From Gemmiger sp. An87 (GTDB lineage Bacteria > Bacillota > Clostridia > Oscillospirales > Ruminococcaceae): DNA of 64,000 nt. The notes under the pieces are model-generated. The model searched no databases, was not told where the DNA came from, and worked only from the letters and a program-made list of their open reading frames with translations. Both the position numbers and the translations under genes were made by a program. The stretch lies in NCBI RefSeq assembly GCF_002159185.1, contig NZ_NFHD01000003.1, positions 116,644-180,643 of the forward strand, written 5' to 3'. Below, piece by piece: positions 14,710 to 24,404 of the stretch; positions within the stretch are counted from its first letter, which is position 1; every line of letters begins with the position of its first letter.

Positions 14710-17700
14710 ATGAGCAAGCGAACCATGAAATCGATCATTGCCTATCTGCTGGCGTTCACTATGATGGCCACCATTGCGACCCAGGCATTTCTGCCTGCTG
14801 TGGCGGCTGCGGACGCTCAGAACAGCGTATCGGTGGTGCAGGTAGAGACCGGCTCTGAAGAGGAAACCGGCGAGCCTGCCAGCCAGCAGCCGGACGAGAC
14901 CGATCCCGAGACCGTTGTGACCGAAGAGGCCACATCCCAGGAGAGTACTTCCGAAGAGGCAGCTCCTGAGGAAGTTGTTACTGAGGAGAGCACCTCCGGC
15001 GAAGTCTCCTCTGAAGTGAGCACTTCCGAAGAGGCCTCTTCTGAGGAGCTCGTTTCCGACGAGAATGCTTCCAGCGAGGCGGCTTCCAGCGAGGCTGCTT
15101 CGGAAGAGGCATCCTCCAGCGAAGCCGCTTCTCAGGAAGAAGCTGAGCTGCTGGATGAGGAACTTCTGGCGGAAGAAGAGGAGCAGGAAACTCTGGACGA
15201 AGTGGAGGAGCCCACCGAGGTGGTTCCCAACGGCGGCGTGAATGCCGTGATCAGTGCGGCAATGGCGCTGAATCGGGACGTGAGCTTCACCATGACCCTC
15301 TACCGGAACGGCGAGAAGGTGGCCCAGACCAGCGGCACTTTGAAGCAGAACGGTGAGGGCGGCGCTTCCCAGGTGAAGCTCAGCGGCACCGGTCTGGAGG
15401 CTGGCAGCTACGAGGTAGTGATCTCCGCTCCCGGCTTCGCCAGCTACAGCCAGTCCCTGGAAGTGAGCCAGAACATGTACAGCGAGCTGACCCTGTACAC
15501 CGGCGAGCTGTCCGGCTATGGCAGTGCGGCTCATCCCGGTGTGCTGCGCGTGGGCGATGCCGACGGCGACGGCGTGCTGAGCGAGACCGACGCCGACACC
15601 ATTGTGAATGCCATCCAGCACGGCGTTCAGGGCGGCCTGGCCGACCTGGACGGCAGTGGTGAGGTGGATCTGGCGGACCTGCAGCTGCTGGCCGCCAACC
15701 TGACCGAGGATCAGACCCAGGTGGGGGATGTGTACTCCACCGTGCAGACCCGTGTGGCCGATAATCTGGCCAAGCCCCAGGTGAGTGATACCGTTACTGT
15801 GACCAGCGGCAGCCTGGAGGATCTGGTGAACGACAACGGCGGCGTCAAGCTGGAAACCACCGGCGAGATCAGCGAGCAGAACCCCATCGCGGTGGAATTC
15901 AACTTCACTGGCGATGATGAGACTGTGACTGCGGATCAGCTGCCCAAGATGGATGGTATGACCATCCAGGCTCCCGCCGAGAGCGAGGGCGCGGTGACCG
16001 CCGGTACCGTTGATGTTACTTATGTGGACGAGAACGGCGAAGAGCAGACCATGCAGGTGCAGATCGAGGAGCAGAAGGCCCGCGGCATCTCCCTGTTCAG
16101 CCTGTTCACCACCTCCGCCACCGCCACCCGTAAGGCGGATGGTACCCTGGAGATCAACTTCGGCAAGCAGGTTGCGGTGAAGAAGATCACCCTGACCATT
16201 ACCGCCACCCAGAGCAACAACCTGGCTGAGATTTCCAAGGTTGAGTTCCTGAACGGCATGGAGAACCGTATCCCCGAACCTGAGCTGGACATTCCCACCG
16301 GCCTGAGCGGTACCGGTTCCGACAAGGCCTTCCTGCTGACCTGGAAGCCCGCTGTGAACGTGACCGCCTATGAGGTCAAGATCACCGGTCCGGTCAAGGG
16401 TTCCAGCGGCAACGTGACCGCAACCATCCGCACCACCTCCAACCAGCTGCTGGTGGACAGCCTGAACGGCAGCAAGCTGGTCAACGGCAAGGATTACACC
16501 GTGCAGGTTCAGTCTCTGAACGGCGAGTGGTCCAGTGGTTACTGCGAGCCCATCACCGTGAAGCCGGTGGTGGAGAAAATGCCCGCGGCTCCCGATAATC
16601 TGGAAGCCACCGGCGAGTACCGTTCCATCAGCCTGCACTGGAAGGACATGGACGATACCGACAGCTACACCGTTTTGTACCGCAAGAAGAGCGATGCAGA
16701 CGCAGAATACACTGTGGCAGCAAAGAACATTGCCGCCAACAGCTACAAGATCGACAATCTGGAAGAGAACGCGGAGTATGAGGTCACCGTATACGGTACC
16801 AACGAGCTGGGCGACGGCCCCAACGCCATTCCGGCGCTGGCCAAGACCCTGAGCCTGCAGCCTGCCTGGATGCCCTCCTACAAGCTGATCAACACCTCCA
16901 ACGGTGCCGGCCAGCTCACCGCTCACATCCAGAGCGTGACCACCATGCGCGGCGCCAACATGATGGTGAACAGCCCGCTGGATGCGGCTGGCAGCAACAG
17001 CGGTCTGGGCGTGGTGGACGGCGATCAGTCCTCCTACTACTATGTGGGCGACTGGGACGACGGCGTTTCCTACGGCAACACCAGCAACCGCGGCCTGCGC
17101 GTCACCTTTGACGGCAGCTACGAGTTTGGTGCCATGGCTCTTGCCGAGCCGGAGAACGGCGCCATCAACAGCATCCGTGTGTGGTATCGTGACCAGGAGA
17201 CCGGCTCTCTGAAGGAGATCACCGGCCTGCGCACCAATGCCCGCACCGATGAGAACGGCCGCCGTCACATTTACATTGACTTCGGCACCAAGATCACCAC
17301 CGATCAGATCCAGATCTGCACCAACACCGGCTGGATCCGTGCCATGAAGATCGGCGAGCTGCGTTTCTACGGTTACGACAGCATTTACGAAGACATCATG
17401 GCCCTGTATGCGGACGATTACCACACCACCCTGCGGGAGGATGTGGATCAGAGCGTGATCGACGCGCTGTATACCCGCCTGAACACCCCCGATGCGGCAA
17501 GCAATGAGCTGCATCCCAACTACACCCAGCTCAAGCGTGAGCTGGACACTGCGGCCGACCTGCTGGCCAACAGCAGCAGCCTGCGTCCCGTACAGCACGT
17601 CAAGGCCATGGGCGCCAACGTGAGCGGCTATGCGGACAACAGCCTGGGCTTCACCGGCCTGAACCCCTGGCAGCCCCTGGGCGTGACCGCCGCTGCCGGT

Positions 17701-20349
17701 GAGGAGATCACCATCTACGTGGGCAACCCGGATCTGCAGACCGGCACCAACACCGATCTGTACCTGGTGGCCACCCAGTACAACGCCGAGTCCGGCAACT
17801 TCATGAAGCAGATCGGCCGGCTGAAGGTGGGCGAGAACACCTTCACCATCCCTGCCATCGTGAGCAAGGACTTCGAGCGCGGCGGTTCCCTGTATGTGTA
17901 CTACGCCGCCAGCAACAAGACCAGCAAGTACGGCGTGCGCGTGGCGGGCGGTACCACCATCCCCATGCTGGATCTGTACGGCATTGAGGACGAGGCCCAG
18001 CGCCTGGCTCTGACCGAGGCTTACGTGGAAGAGCTGGAGACCTATGTGGCCGGTCTGGAAAAGCTGCACGAGCAGGAGCATGCCGGCAGCAGCAACGCCA
18101 ACGTAAACTACGAGTACAACGAAGAGGAGTGCATCCTGGGCGCAACCGAGCTGATGGGCGACCATATGCTGTTCTCCCTGTCTGCCCAGCAGGTGCTGGC
18201 GGGTCTGGGCAGCGGCACCACCGCCGAGAAGGCCAGGCGCCTGAACGACTCCATGCTGGCCATGGATCAGACCATGGAGCTGTTCTACCAGCACAAGGGT
18301 CTGACCGAAAATGCGGCTGAGGCCATCAACCGTGTGCCCAGCCAGCATCTGAACATCCGTTACATGCGCATGTTCGCCGGTGCGTTCATGTACGCGGCGG
18401 GCAACCACATCGGCATCGGCTGGGGCTCTGTGCCCGGCGTGGTGCAGGGCAAGACCCTGCAGGCTGACGAGAACGGTGCTTACCTGTCCGGCGATCTGTT
18501 CGGCTGGGGCATCGGTCACGAGATCGGCCACGACATCAACCAGTTCAGCTACGCCATTGCTGAGGTAACCAACAACTACTTCGCTCAGCTGGCGACCTAC
18601 GGCACGAGCGGTGTGCGCTTTGGCTACAGCGCCGTGTACGACAAGGTGACCAGCGGCACCATCGGCCGCGCCAGCGACGTGTTCCTGCAGCTGGCCATGT
18701 ACTGGCAGCTGCGTCTGGCCTACGACAACTACTACCCCTACAAGACCTTCGATACCGAGCAGGAAGTCTTCAACAATCTGTTCTTTGCCCGGGTGGATAC
18801 CTACTCCCGCACTCCCTCCAAGGCGCCCGCTCCCAATGGCGTTGCCCTGAAGCTGGACGGCGGCTCCGAGCAGAACATCATCCGGCTGGCCAGTTCGGCC
18901 GCCCAGAAGGACCTGAGCGAGTTCTTCCTGCGCTGGGGTCTGGTAGCCAACGATGAGACCACCCAGTATGTGAGCCAGTTCGAGCCCGAGACCCGTGCCA
19001 TCTACTACGTGAACGACTCGGCCCAGAGCTACCGCATCCAGAATCCCGATGGCCAGAGCCTGAAGGATCAGAGCGTGATCAGCGCCGCAAATGTGACCCT
19101 GACCCAGGGCAACGGCGCCAACGGTCTGGCCCAGAATCAGGTCAGCCTGACCATCAACCCGGAGAATGCCTCCGCCAGCCTGCTGGGCTACGAGATCAAT
19201 CGTATCTCCATCTCCGGCGGCAAGGAGACCAATGAGACCGTCGGCTTCGTGCTGGCGGACGAGAACGGCGCGGCCGGCTTTACCGATACGGTGACCACCA
19301 TCAACAACCGTGCCTTCACCTACCAGATCGTTCCCGTGGACCAGTACCTGGATTACGCCCAGGCGGTTTCTCTGGAGGCGATCAAGATCAGCCACGACGG
19401 CAGCCAGGACAAGAGCGCCTGGACCGTTACCACCAACATGACCTCGGAGCAGGACACCGAGGTGGATCACGACGAGCAGGACCCGGATGCCGGCTTTGAC
19501 CCCGGCGCCCATGACCACGCCACCGTGAAGTCCGCCATCGGCCTGGCCTTCGACGACAGCCTGAGCACCACCTACACCGGCACCGCTGAGGGCAGCGACC
19601 CGATGATCGAGGTAGAGTTCGGCAAGGAGCTGGATGTGACCGGCTTCAAGTTCACCCTGATGAGCGGCGCGGGCGAGATTCCCGCAGGCACTCTGGCACT
19701 GCAGCTGGAGGAGAACGGCCAGTGGGTGGATGTGCCTGTGAGCGTGGAGAGCCTGCAGACCACCGGCTCCACCACCGTGTACGCGGTGAACGACGAGGGC
19801 TGGATTCGCACCAGCGGTGCCACCGCTCTGCGCCTGATTTTCCAGGGCGCTCAGAGCGTGAGCATCACTGAGCTGGATGTGCTGGGCCCCACCGGCGACA
19901 ACGTGGAGATGCTGCAGGACGGCATCGGTATCCTGGCTGAGGACTACATCTACGACCAGGGCCTCTACGAAAAGAGCGAGTATACCGACGGCTTTATCCC
20001 GGCCGGTTCCGTGATCTTCGTGGGCGAGTACAAGGGCAACCCGGCCTACAACGCCGTGCTCGTCTACGATCAGGACGGCAAGATCGTGGGCTACGGCGAC
20101 AACGGCGAAGGCAGTGCCGAACAGATCATCCTGGCTCCGGTTCCGGACAAGGGCGATCTGGGCAACACCTCCGACGGCCGCTGGGTCTACTGGATCAGCC
20201 CCGACGCGGTTCTGCCTGAGAAGGTCCGCGTGGAGCTCTACCGTGTGGACGACGCCCTCACCAATCAGGGCCAGCGTCTGGTCAGTGATTCCCTGTGGGT
20301 GCAGGTACCCGAGAGCCTGCCCTCCATCACCATTTCCGGGGATAAGTAA
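14710..20349 (+). CDS. Secreted M60-family metallopeptidase with dockerin-like module
   Basis: A 1879-residue secreted multidomain protein. A signal peptide (1 to about 34) is followed by a Ser/Glu-rich linker (about 45-170), a beta-sandwich-like module (175-278) and a dockerin-like module (282-335) with two calcium-loop repeats, GDADGDGVLSETDAD and ADLDGSGEVDLADL. Then come two fibronectin-III-like domains (530-715), a discoidin-like domain (735-890) and the M60/enhancin-like catalytic region with HEIGH at 1270-1274 and the downstream E1285 in EVTNN. A second discoidin-like domain lies at about 1600-1730. M60 enzymes cleave mucin-type glycoproteins. There is no sortase or transmembrane anchor, so the dockerin may tether it to the cohesin-like protein encoded 46 bp downstream. 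ATG 14725 (MKSII) is a possible alternative start. Confidence 0.85.
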   Translation: MSKRTMKSIIAYLLAFTMMATIATQAFLPAVAAADAQNSVSVVQVETGSEEETGEPASQQPDETDPETVVTEEATSQESTSEEAAPEEVVTEESTSGEVSSEVSTSEEASSEELVSDENASSEAASSEAASEEASSSEAASQEEAELLDEELLAEEEEQETLDEVEEPTEVVPNGGVNAVISAAMALNRDVSFTMTLYRNGEKVAQTSGTLKQNGEGGASQVKLSGTGLEAGSYEVVISAPGFASYSQSLEVSQNMYSELTLYTGELSGYGSAAHPGVLRVGDADGDGVLSETDADTIVNAIQHGVQGGLADLDGSGEVDLADLQLLAANLTEDQTQVGDVYSTVQTRVADNLAKPQVSDTVTVTSGSLEDLVNDNGGVKLETTGEISEQNPIAVEFNFTGDDETVTADQLPKMDGMTIQAPAESEGAVTAGTVDVTYVDENGEEQTMQVQIEEQKARGISLFSLFTTSATATRKADGTLEINFGKQVAVKKITLTITATQSNNLAEISKVEFLNGMENRIPEPELDIPTGLSGTGSDKAFLLTWKPAVNVTAYEVKITGPVKGSSGNVTATIRTTSNQLLVDSLNGSKLVNGKDYTVQVQSLNGEWSSGYCEPITVKPVVEKMPAAPDNLEATGEYRSISLHWKDMDDTDSYTVLYRKKSDADAEYTVAAKNIAANSYKIDNLEENAEYEVTVYGTNELGDGPNAIPALAKTLSLQPAWMPSYKLINTSNGAGQLTAHIQSVTTMRGANMMVNSPLDAAGSNSGLGVVDGDQSSYYYVGDWDDGVSYGNTSNRGLRVTFDGSYEFGAMALAEPENGAINSIRVWYRDQETGSLKEITGLRTNARTDENGRRHIYIDFGTKITTDQIQICTNTGWIRAMKIGELRFYGYDSIYEDIMALYADDYHTTLREDVDQSVIDALYTRLNTPDAASNELHPNYTQLKRELDTAADLLANSSSLRPVQHVKAMGANVSGYADNSLGFTGLNPWQPLGVTAAAGEEITIYVGNPDLQTGTNTDLYLVATQYNAESGNFMKQIGRLKVGENTFTIPAIVSKDFERGGSLYVYYAASNKTSKYGVRVAGGTTIPMLDLYGIEDEAQRLALTEAYVEELETYVAGLEKLHEQEHAGSSNANVNYEYNEEECILGATELMGDHMLFSLSAQQVLAGLGSGTTAEKARRLNDSMLAMDQTMELFYQHKGLTENAAEAINRVPSQHLNIRYMRMFAGAFMYAAGNHIGIGWGSVPGVVQGKTLQADENGAYLSGDLFGWGIGHEIGHDINQFSYAIAEVTNNYFAQLATYGTSGVRFGYSAVYDKVTSGTIGRASDVFLQLAMYWQLRLAYDNYYPYKTFDTEQEVFNNLFFARVDTYSRTPSKAPAPNGVALKLDGGSEQNIIRLASSAAQKDLSEFFLRWGLVANDETTQYVSQFEPETRAIYYVNDSAQSYRIQNPDGQSLKDQSVISAANVTLTQGNGANGLAQNQVSLTINPENASASLLGYEINRISISGGKETNETVGFVLADENGAAGFTDTVTTINNRAFTYQIVPVDQYLDYAQAVSLEAIKISHDGSQDKSAWTVTTNMTSEQDTEVDHDEQDPDAGFDPGAHDHATVKSAIGLAFDDSLSTTYTGTAEGSDPMIEVEFGKELDVTGFKFTLMSGAGEIPAGTLALQLEENGQWVDVPVSVESLQTTGSTTVYAVNDEGWIRTSGATALRLIFQGAQSVSITELDVLGPTGDNVEMLQDGIGILAEDYIYDQGLYEKSEYTDGFIPAGSVIFVGEYKGNPAYNAVLVYDQDGKIVGYGDNGEGSAEQIILAPVPDKGDLGNTSDGRWVYWISPDAVLPEKVRVELYRVDDALTNQGQRLVSDSLWVQVPESLPSITISGDK

Positions 20350-20360
20350 GAATTGGCACA

Positions 20361-20376
20361 GCCCCGCTTCGGGGCC
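20361..20376. other. Intergenic GC hairpin between peptidase and anchor genes
   Basis: GCCCCG-CTT-CGGGGC forms a small stable hairpin in the 46-bp gap. No T run follows, so read-through is expected. It may mark an RNA processing point between the two cistrons. Confidence 0.5.
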
Positions 20377-20395
20377 AAGCATAAAGGAGTAAGAC

Positions 20396-21520
20396 ATGAA
20401 CAAAAAAATCATAGGCCTGATCGGGGCTGCGGTTTTGGTCATGGCGCTGCCCCTGCAGGGGTTGGCGGCCGCGGATGCGGCCGCCAGCCTGGAGGCTGCT
20501 GACGGAAAAGGGGCCCAGGTGTCCCTGGAGCTGCAGGACGGTGCAGGCGAGGGCGTAAATGCCCTGCAGATGAGCTTCACGCTGAGCCCCGTGGCCGGCT
20601 CTCTGGAGAAGGCCGATGTGAGCTTTGCCTTCAGTGAGGATCTGGCCGGTACCGTGAAGCGTTACCGTTACGATCAGGAGCAGAACATTCTCACCATCTA
20701 TGTGGCCGGTGCAAACGGCAACCTGTTCCACAATGACGAGGCCGACCTGGGCACCATTCAGGTGGAGGCAGCAGAAGGGGAATATCTGGAGCTGTCCATC
20801 ACCACCGGTCTGTCCAGCGGGGGCGAGCATCCCAGTGAAGAGCTGGTAACCGGCCTGACTCTGCTGCGAAATGGTTCCTCCAAGCAGGATCTGACTCTGC
20901 AGGCAGAGACGGTGGCGGTGAACGTGGGCGAAATGTCCCCCGATCCTGAACCCACCGAGCAGCCGGAAGCAACCCAGAAGCCGGAAGCAACCCAGAAGCC
21001 GGAAGCAACCGAAAAGCCTGAGGCGACCCAGAAGCCCGAGGCGACCCAGAAGCCTGAGGCGACTCAGAAACCTGAGGTGACCGAAAAGCCGGAAGCAACT
21101 CAGAAGCCCGAGGCAACGCAGCAGCCCGGCGCAACGCAGCAACCTTCCAACGGCAACAACAGCAGCAATGGCAGCACGGGCGGCAGCCAGAATGGTTCCA
21201 ACCAGACCGGCTCCACCCAGAACAGCACTGCAGCCGGGGCAACTGCTCAGCCTGGTACCACTGCAACCAGCAAGACTCCCACCGCATCTGCTTCCCAGAG
21301 CGCAGTGAGCGAGGATACCTCTGAGGAGAGCCAGTCTCAGAGCGAGGCTGCCTCCAGCGAGGCTGAGAGCCAGGCCAGCGAGAGCCAGGTCCAGAGCCAG
21401 AGCACTGCTTCTCAGACCGAGAAGTCCAAGGTGAGCGTGCTGCCTGTGGTGATCGGCGTGGCCGTGGTGGCCGCCGCTGCTGTGGCCGGCGTCGTGATCT
21501 GGCGCCGAGGCCGCGATTGA
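20396..21520 (+). CDS. Membrane-anchored cohesin-like protein
   Basis: A 374-residue surface protein. A signal peptide (1 to about 25) precedes a roughly 150-residue beta-rich domain (30-178). Its pattern (VSLELQDGAGEGVNALQMSFTLSP, then ILTIYVAGANGN, then DLGTIQVEAAEG) resembles a cohesin: an interaction module with a variable loop, an internal strand with small residues, and a closing strand. A hexapeptide EATQKP repeat (191-250) and a Ser/Gln/Glu-rich stalk follow, then a transmembrane helix at 347-369 with an RRGRD tail. The ribosome site is AAAGGAG. Its position directly behind a dockerin-bearing peptidase supports an anchoring-scaffoldin role. The cohesin assignment rests on pattern only. 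Confidence 0.65.
   Translation: MNKKIIGLIGAAVLVMALPLQGLAAADAAASLEAADGKGAQVSLELQDGAGEGVNALQMSFTLSPVAGSLEKADVSFAFSEDLAGTVKRYRYDQEQNILTIYVAGANGNLFHNDEADLGTIQVEAAEGEYLELSITTGLSSGGEHPSEELVTGLTLLRNGSSKQDLTLQAETVAVNVGEMSPDPEPTEQPEATQKPEATQKPEATEKPEATQKPEATQKPEATQKPEVTEKPEATQKPEATQQPGATQQPSNGNNSSNGSTGGSQNGSNQTGSTQNSTAAGATAQPGTTATSKTPTASASQSAVSEDTSEESQSQSEAASSEAESQASESQVQSQSTASQTEKSKVSVLPVVIGVAVVAAAAVAGVVIWRRGRD
20966..21145 (+). repeat. 18-bp tandem repeat encoding EATQKP
   Basis: Ten in-frame hexapeptide units (EATQKP with EATEKP, EVTEKP, EATQQP and GATQQP variants) encode a stiff Pro/Thr stalk in the anchor protein. Third-position differences between units show that the array is not freshly duplicated. 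Confidence 0.9.
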
Positions 21521-21567
21521 TTCCTTCCTTTACGTTTCCTTCTCAATTTTCTCCATAAAGCAAGCAG

Positions 21568-21605
21568 AAAAAACCGCCCGGATTGAATTCCGGGCGGTTT
21601 TTGCG
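21568..21605 (+). terminator. Terminator of the peptidase/anchor operon
   Basis: AAAACCGCCCGGA and TCCGGGCGGTTTT form a stem with a TGAAT loop region and a T tail. Confidence 0.9.
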
Positions 21606-21702
21606 TGCCGGAGAAGGGCGAAAGAGAGGGGCGCGCCCCTACCCAAACGGCGGCTTTTCCGCTATAATAAACAGGAACCTCAAGCGAAAGGAACGGATCT
21701 TC

Positions 21703-22689
21703 ATGGAACTACAGATCTTTAAGGCCATTGTGCATGTGCTGGATTCCAGCGGCGGCGCGCCGGTATTTTCCGACCGCCTGCTGGAGCTGGACGGCGACAC
21801 CGCCGACTATCTGGCGGCTCATCTGGAAAAGGCCTATTACAACGATGCGGTGAAAAACTGCAGTTTTCTGCCGGAATCCACCTTCCCCTCTCTGCTGCTG
21901 GACAATCAGGATTTCGTGCAGTGCTCCAAGCAGGTGGCGGATGAATTCTTTCAGGTGATGCGCACCAGTCCGGCCATTCCCAATGCGGACCTGATCGTGG
22001 TCTACTGCTCCATCAATGGGCACGAGAGCATCGCCATCCTGAAGATGAACTACAAGGCGGCCTACGCCCACTATTACCAGCAGGTGGAGGGTCAGCATTA
22101 CAATGCTCTCATCAAGCAGCGCACTCTGCTGCCTGCCGCCGGCTCCAAGCCGGATGAGTCGGTGATCGTGGATATGACCGATGGCTCCATCAAGCTGGTG
22201 GAGAAAAAGTACGAGGTGGATGGGGCGAAGATTTTCTATTTGTCCGAGCGCATCCTGCGCAGCACCCAGGCCCAGCCTGAGCGGGCCAAGCTGCAGACGG
22301 TGCAGACCGCCGCAGCGCAGGCGGTGCGCCAGAGCTATGAGGACAACCAGAAAAGCGACAGCGAGATTGCGGCGATCCTCTGTGAGGAGGCGGTGGCCGG
22401 TGACGGCAGCCTGGAGGTGCAGCGGGTGAAGGAGCGGCTGGAGAAGCAGTTTCCTCTGGCAGTGGAGTCCTTTACCCAGGACCTGGAGGAGGCAAATCTG
22501 CCCCTGGAGGAAACGGTGTCGGTGCCTCCCGCCCGTATCAAGCGGATGGAATACCAGTCCATCAAGACCGAGAGCGGCATCGAGATGAAGATCCCCACCA
22601 GCCTGCTGCGGGGTGATAACGATTATGTGGAGTTCGTCAACGAGCCGGACGGCACCATTTCGCTGCTGGTCAAGGGCGTTGTGCTGTAA
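21703..22689 (+). CDS. Nucleoid-associated protein (NdpA/YejK family)
   Basis: A 328-residue protein of the NA37/NdpA family (PF04245 type). It starts MELQIFKAIVHVLDS and has the family's VFSDRLLELD, YLAAHLEKAY, DLIVVYC...AILKMNYK and KIFYLSERIL segments. The C-terminal part contains a charged helical stretch and a short beta end (YVEFVNEPDGTISLLVKG). Family members bind the nucleoid, and their exact role is unclear in Firmicutes. A TATAAT at 21663-21668 lies upstream without a good -35, and AAAGGA precedes the ATG at 21703. The gene stands alone between terminators. Confidence 0.8.
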   Translation: MELQIFKAIVHVLDSSGGAPVFSDRLLELDGDTADYLAAHLEKAYYNDAVKNCSFLPESTFPSLLLDNQDFVQCSKQVADEFFQVMRTSPAIPNADLIVVYCSINGHESIAILKMNYKAAYAHYYQQVEGQHYNALIKQRTLLPAAGSKPDESVIVDMTDGSIKLVEKKYEVDGAKIFYLSERILRSTQAQPERAKLQTVQTAAAQAVRQSYEDNQKSDSEIAAILCEEAVAGDGSLEVQRVKERLEKQFPLAVESFTQDLEEANLPLEETVSVPPARIKRMEYQSIKTESGIEMKIPTSLLRGDNDYVEFVNEPDGTISLLVKGVVL

Positions 22690-22703
22690 ATTGCGGTAAA
22701 AAG

Positions 22704-22746
22704 AAAAACTCCCGAAAGCCATACCGGTTTTCGGGAGTTTTTTTTC
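22704..22746. terminator. Bidirectional terminator between convergent genes
   Basis: AAAAACTCCCGAAA and TTTTCGGGAGTTTTT serve the NdpA-like gene and, read on the other strand, tdk. Confidence 0.85.
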
Positions 22747-22754
22747 TTATGAGA

Positions 22755-23369
22755 TTAAACAGTGATGCGGGGATGGCGGCGGTAAAAATCGTCCCGTGCC
22801 TTGAAATAGCACTGGGCACACAGGCTCACGTATTCCACATCGCCGCCCTGGTCAATGACCACCTGGTCGCCCTCGAAGACGAATTCGCCATTTACCTTGC
22901 GGCCGTTGCAGGTGGCTTTGCGGCCACAGAAGCAGATGGTTTTCATCTCTTCCACCGCATGGGCCAGCTCCAGTAAGCGGGTGGAGCCGGGGAAGCCCTT
23001 CAGGGAAAAATCCGTGCGCAGGCCGTAGGCAATCACCGGGATGTTCAGCTCCACGGTGATGCGCAGCAGCTGCTCCACCTGCTCCGGAGTGAAGAACTGG
23101 CTCTCGTCGGTAAGGATGCAGGCCGGGGCGGGCGCGCGGGTCAACAGATCCCGCACCAGCTCAAGAATATCCAGCTTGGGGGTTACGGCGATATCCACCA
23201 GCCGGGTCACTCCCAGGCGGCTGACCAGCTTGTCGCCGCCCTTGGTGTCCACGCTGGGCTTCATCACCAGCACCCGCATGCCGCGTTCCTCGTAATTATA
23301 GGCCACCTGCATCAGGGCGGTGCTTTTGCCGCTGTTCATGGCGCCGTAGCGAAAATACAATTTTGCCAT
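22755..23369 (-). CDS. tdk: Thymidine kinase
   Basis: A 204-residue type II thymidine kinase, which phosphorylates thymidine in the salvage pathway. The P-loop GAMNSGKST is at residues 10-18, the DESQFF motif supplies the catalytic acidic residue, and the lasso/zinc region has CFCGRKATC and CAQC. The ATG at 23369 (MAKLYFRYG) is preferred. A TTG at 23381 lies directly against the AGAGG site. It is convergent with the NdpA-like gene. Confidence 0.93.
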   Translation of the reverse strand: MAKLYFRYGAMNSGKSTALMQVAYNYEERGMRVLVMKPSVDTKGGDKLVSRLGVTRLVDIAVTPKLDILELVRDLLTRAPAPACILTDESQFFTPEQVEQLLRITVELNIPVIAYGLRTDFSLKGFPGSTRLLELAHAVEEMKTICFCGRKATCNGRKVNGEFVFEGDQVVIDQGGDVEYVSLCAQCYFKARDDFYRRHPRITV

Positions 23370-23422
23370 AGTGTTGCACAAACCTCTTCATACAGCGAAG
23401 GAGCGAAGGGCCGCCCGTTCGC

Positions 23423-23460
23423 CAAAAGTCAGCCCGGCTGCGTAAGCACGCAGCCGGGCT
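23423..23460 (-). terminator. Terminator of rex
   Basis: AGCCCGGCTGCG and CGCAGCCGGGCT form a perfect 12-bp stem. On the minus strand it is followed by GACTTTTGG. Confidence 0.8.
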
Positions 23461-23480
23461 GCTGTTTTGTTTTATGGGAT

Positions 23481-24119
23481 TCAGTCGTTCCGCAGCCGGT
23501 AGCCCAGGCTCATCAGGCTGTCGCCCAGATGGGCATTCTCCACCGTCACGTTGGGATAGGGAATGGACAGATCGTAGTGGCTGAAGTTCCAGAAGCCGCG
23601 GATACCCAGATCCACCAGCCGGCCGGAAATCTCCTTCGCGCCCTCACGGGGCAGGCAAAGCACCGCCACCTGGGGCTTGTGAGCCGCACAGAAGGACTCC
23701 AGCTCATCGATGTGGTGGATGGGGATACCGTCCAGATCCTGGCCCACCAGCTCCTGCTGCACATCAAACACAGCCAGCAGGTGGTAGCCGTTGGTATCGG
23801 TGGTCAAAAAGCGGGAAACCGCCCGGCCCAGACGGCCTGCACCCACCAGAATGGTGGGCAGCTTTTCGCCCTCGCCGAACAGCAGCCGGCCGATCTCGTG
23901 CAGCAGCACATCCACATTATAGCCGATTCCCTGCTGGCCGAAACCGCCGAAGCAGTTGAAATCCTGACGCACCTGGCTGGCAGTGGTGCCCATCATGCGG
24001 GCCAACTCGCTGGAAGAGACCTTTACCACGCCGTTCTGCTGCATCTGGCTGATATAGCGGTAATATTTGGGCAGCCGCTTGATCACCGGCAGAGAGACCT
24101 TTCCCTGAGAATGATTCAT
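23481..24119 (-). CDS. rex: Redox-sensing transcriptional repressor Rex
   Basis: A 212-residue Rex repressor that senses the NADH/NAD+ ratio. The N-terminal winged helix has LPKYYRYISQM and SELARMMGTTASQVRQDFNCFG, and the Rossmann domain has the dinucleotide motif VGAGRLGRA. The C-terminal helix that swaps between subunits follows FWNFSHYDL. It typically represses fermentation, hydrogenase and NADH-recycling genes. I did not find a convincing Rex operator in front of the hydrogenase genes here. The ATG at 24119 (MNHSQG) fits the family. The frame is open further upstream but crosses the promoter. Confidence 0.93.
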   Translation of the reverse strand: MNHSQGKVSLPVIKRLPKYYRYISQMQQNGVVKVSSSELARMMGTTASQVRQDFNCFGGFGQQGIGYNVDVLLHEIGRLLFGEGEKLPTILVGAGRLGRAVSRFLTTDTNGYHLLAVFDVQQELVGQDLDGIPIHHIDELESFCAAHKPQVAVLCLPREGAKEISGRLVDLGIRGFWNFSHYDLSIPYPNVTVENAHLGDSLMSLGYRLRND

Positions 24120-24234
24120 GTTATCATCACCGTCTTTTGAATTGATTTGGGGCAACGGGCGGGCCACAGGCCTGCCCCGTGCCGCAGAGGAGCAAAAGGC
24201 GCGACTGGGCCCTTTGCGGAAATATCCATACTTT

Positions 24235-24263
24235 ATAATACTGGATTCAGAAAGCCTTGTCAA
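24235..24263 (-). promoter_or_regulatory. Promoter of rex
   Basis: On the minus strand: -35 TTGACA (24258-24263), 17-nt spacer, -10 TATTAT (24235-24240). The remaining part of the 24120-24404 gap shows no gene and no clear structure. Confidence 0.75.
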
Positions 24264-24404
24264 ACCAATTGGAGGCTCGAGGCCACCTGTGCGGGCATAA
24301 AGACAAAAAATTCGTGCAAACTGATAGAAAAAACAAAAGGCAACCCCGCACAATTCAGCAGCGAATGCCCCGGACGGTGTTGCAGAAAAGGAGCGAAGCG
24401 ACCA

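Noticed and set aside
14686..20580. 1964-codon open frame antisense to the M60 peptidase
   Set aside because: It is the mirror of a GC-rich coding strand. It has no ribosome site, low-complexity composition, and the sense frame has clear domains.
24235..24300. tRNA-like stretch near the rex promoter
   Set aside because: No cloverleaf could be formed and no CCA or T-loop consensus is present.
24120..24353. N-terminal extension of rex
   Set aside because: The open frame runs over the consensus rex promoter; family N-terminus starts at 24119.
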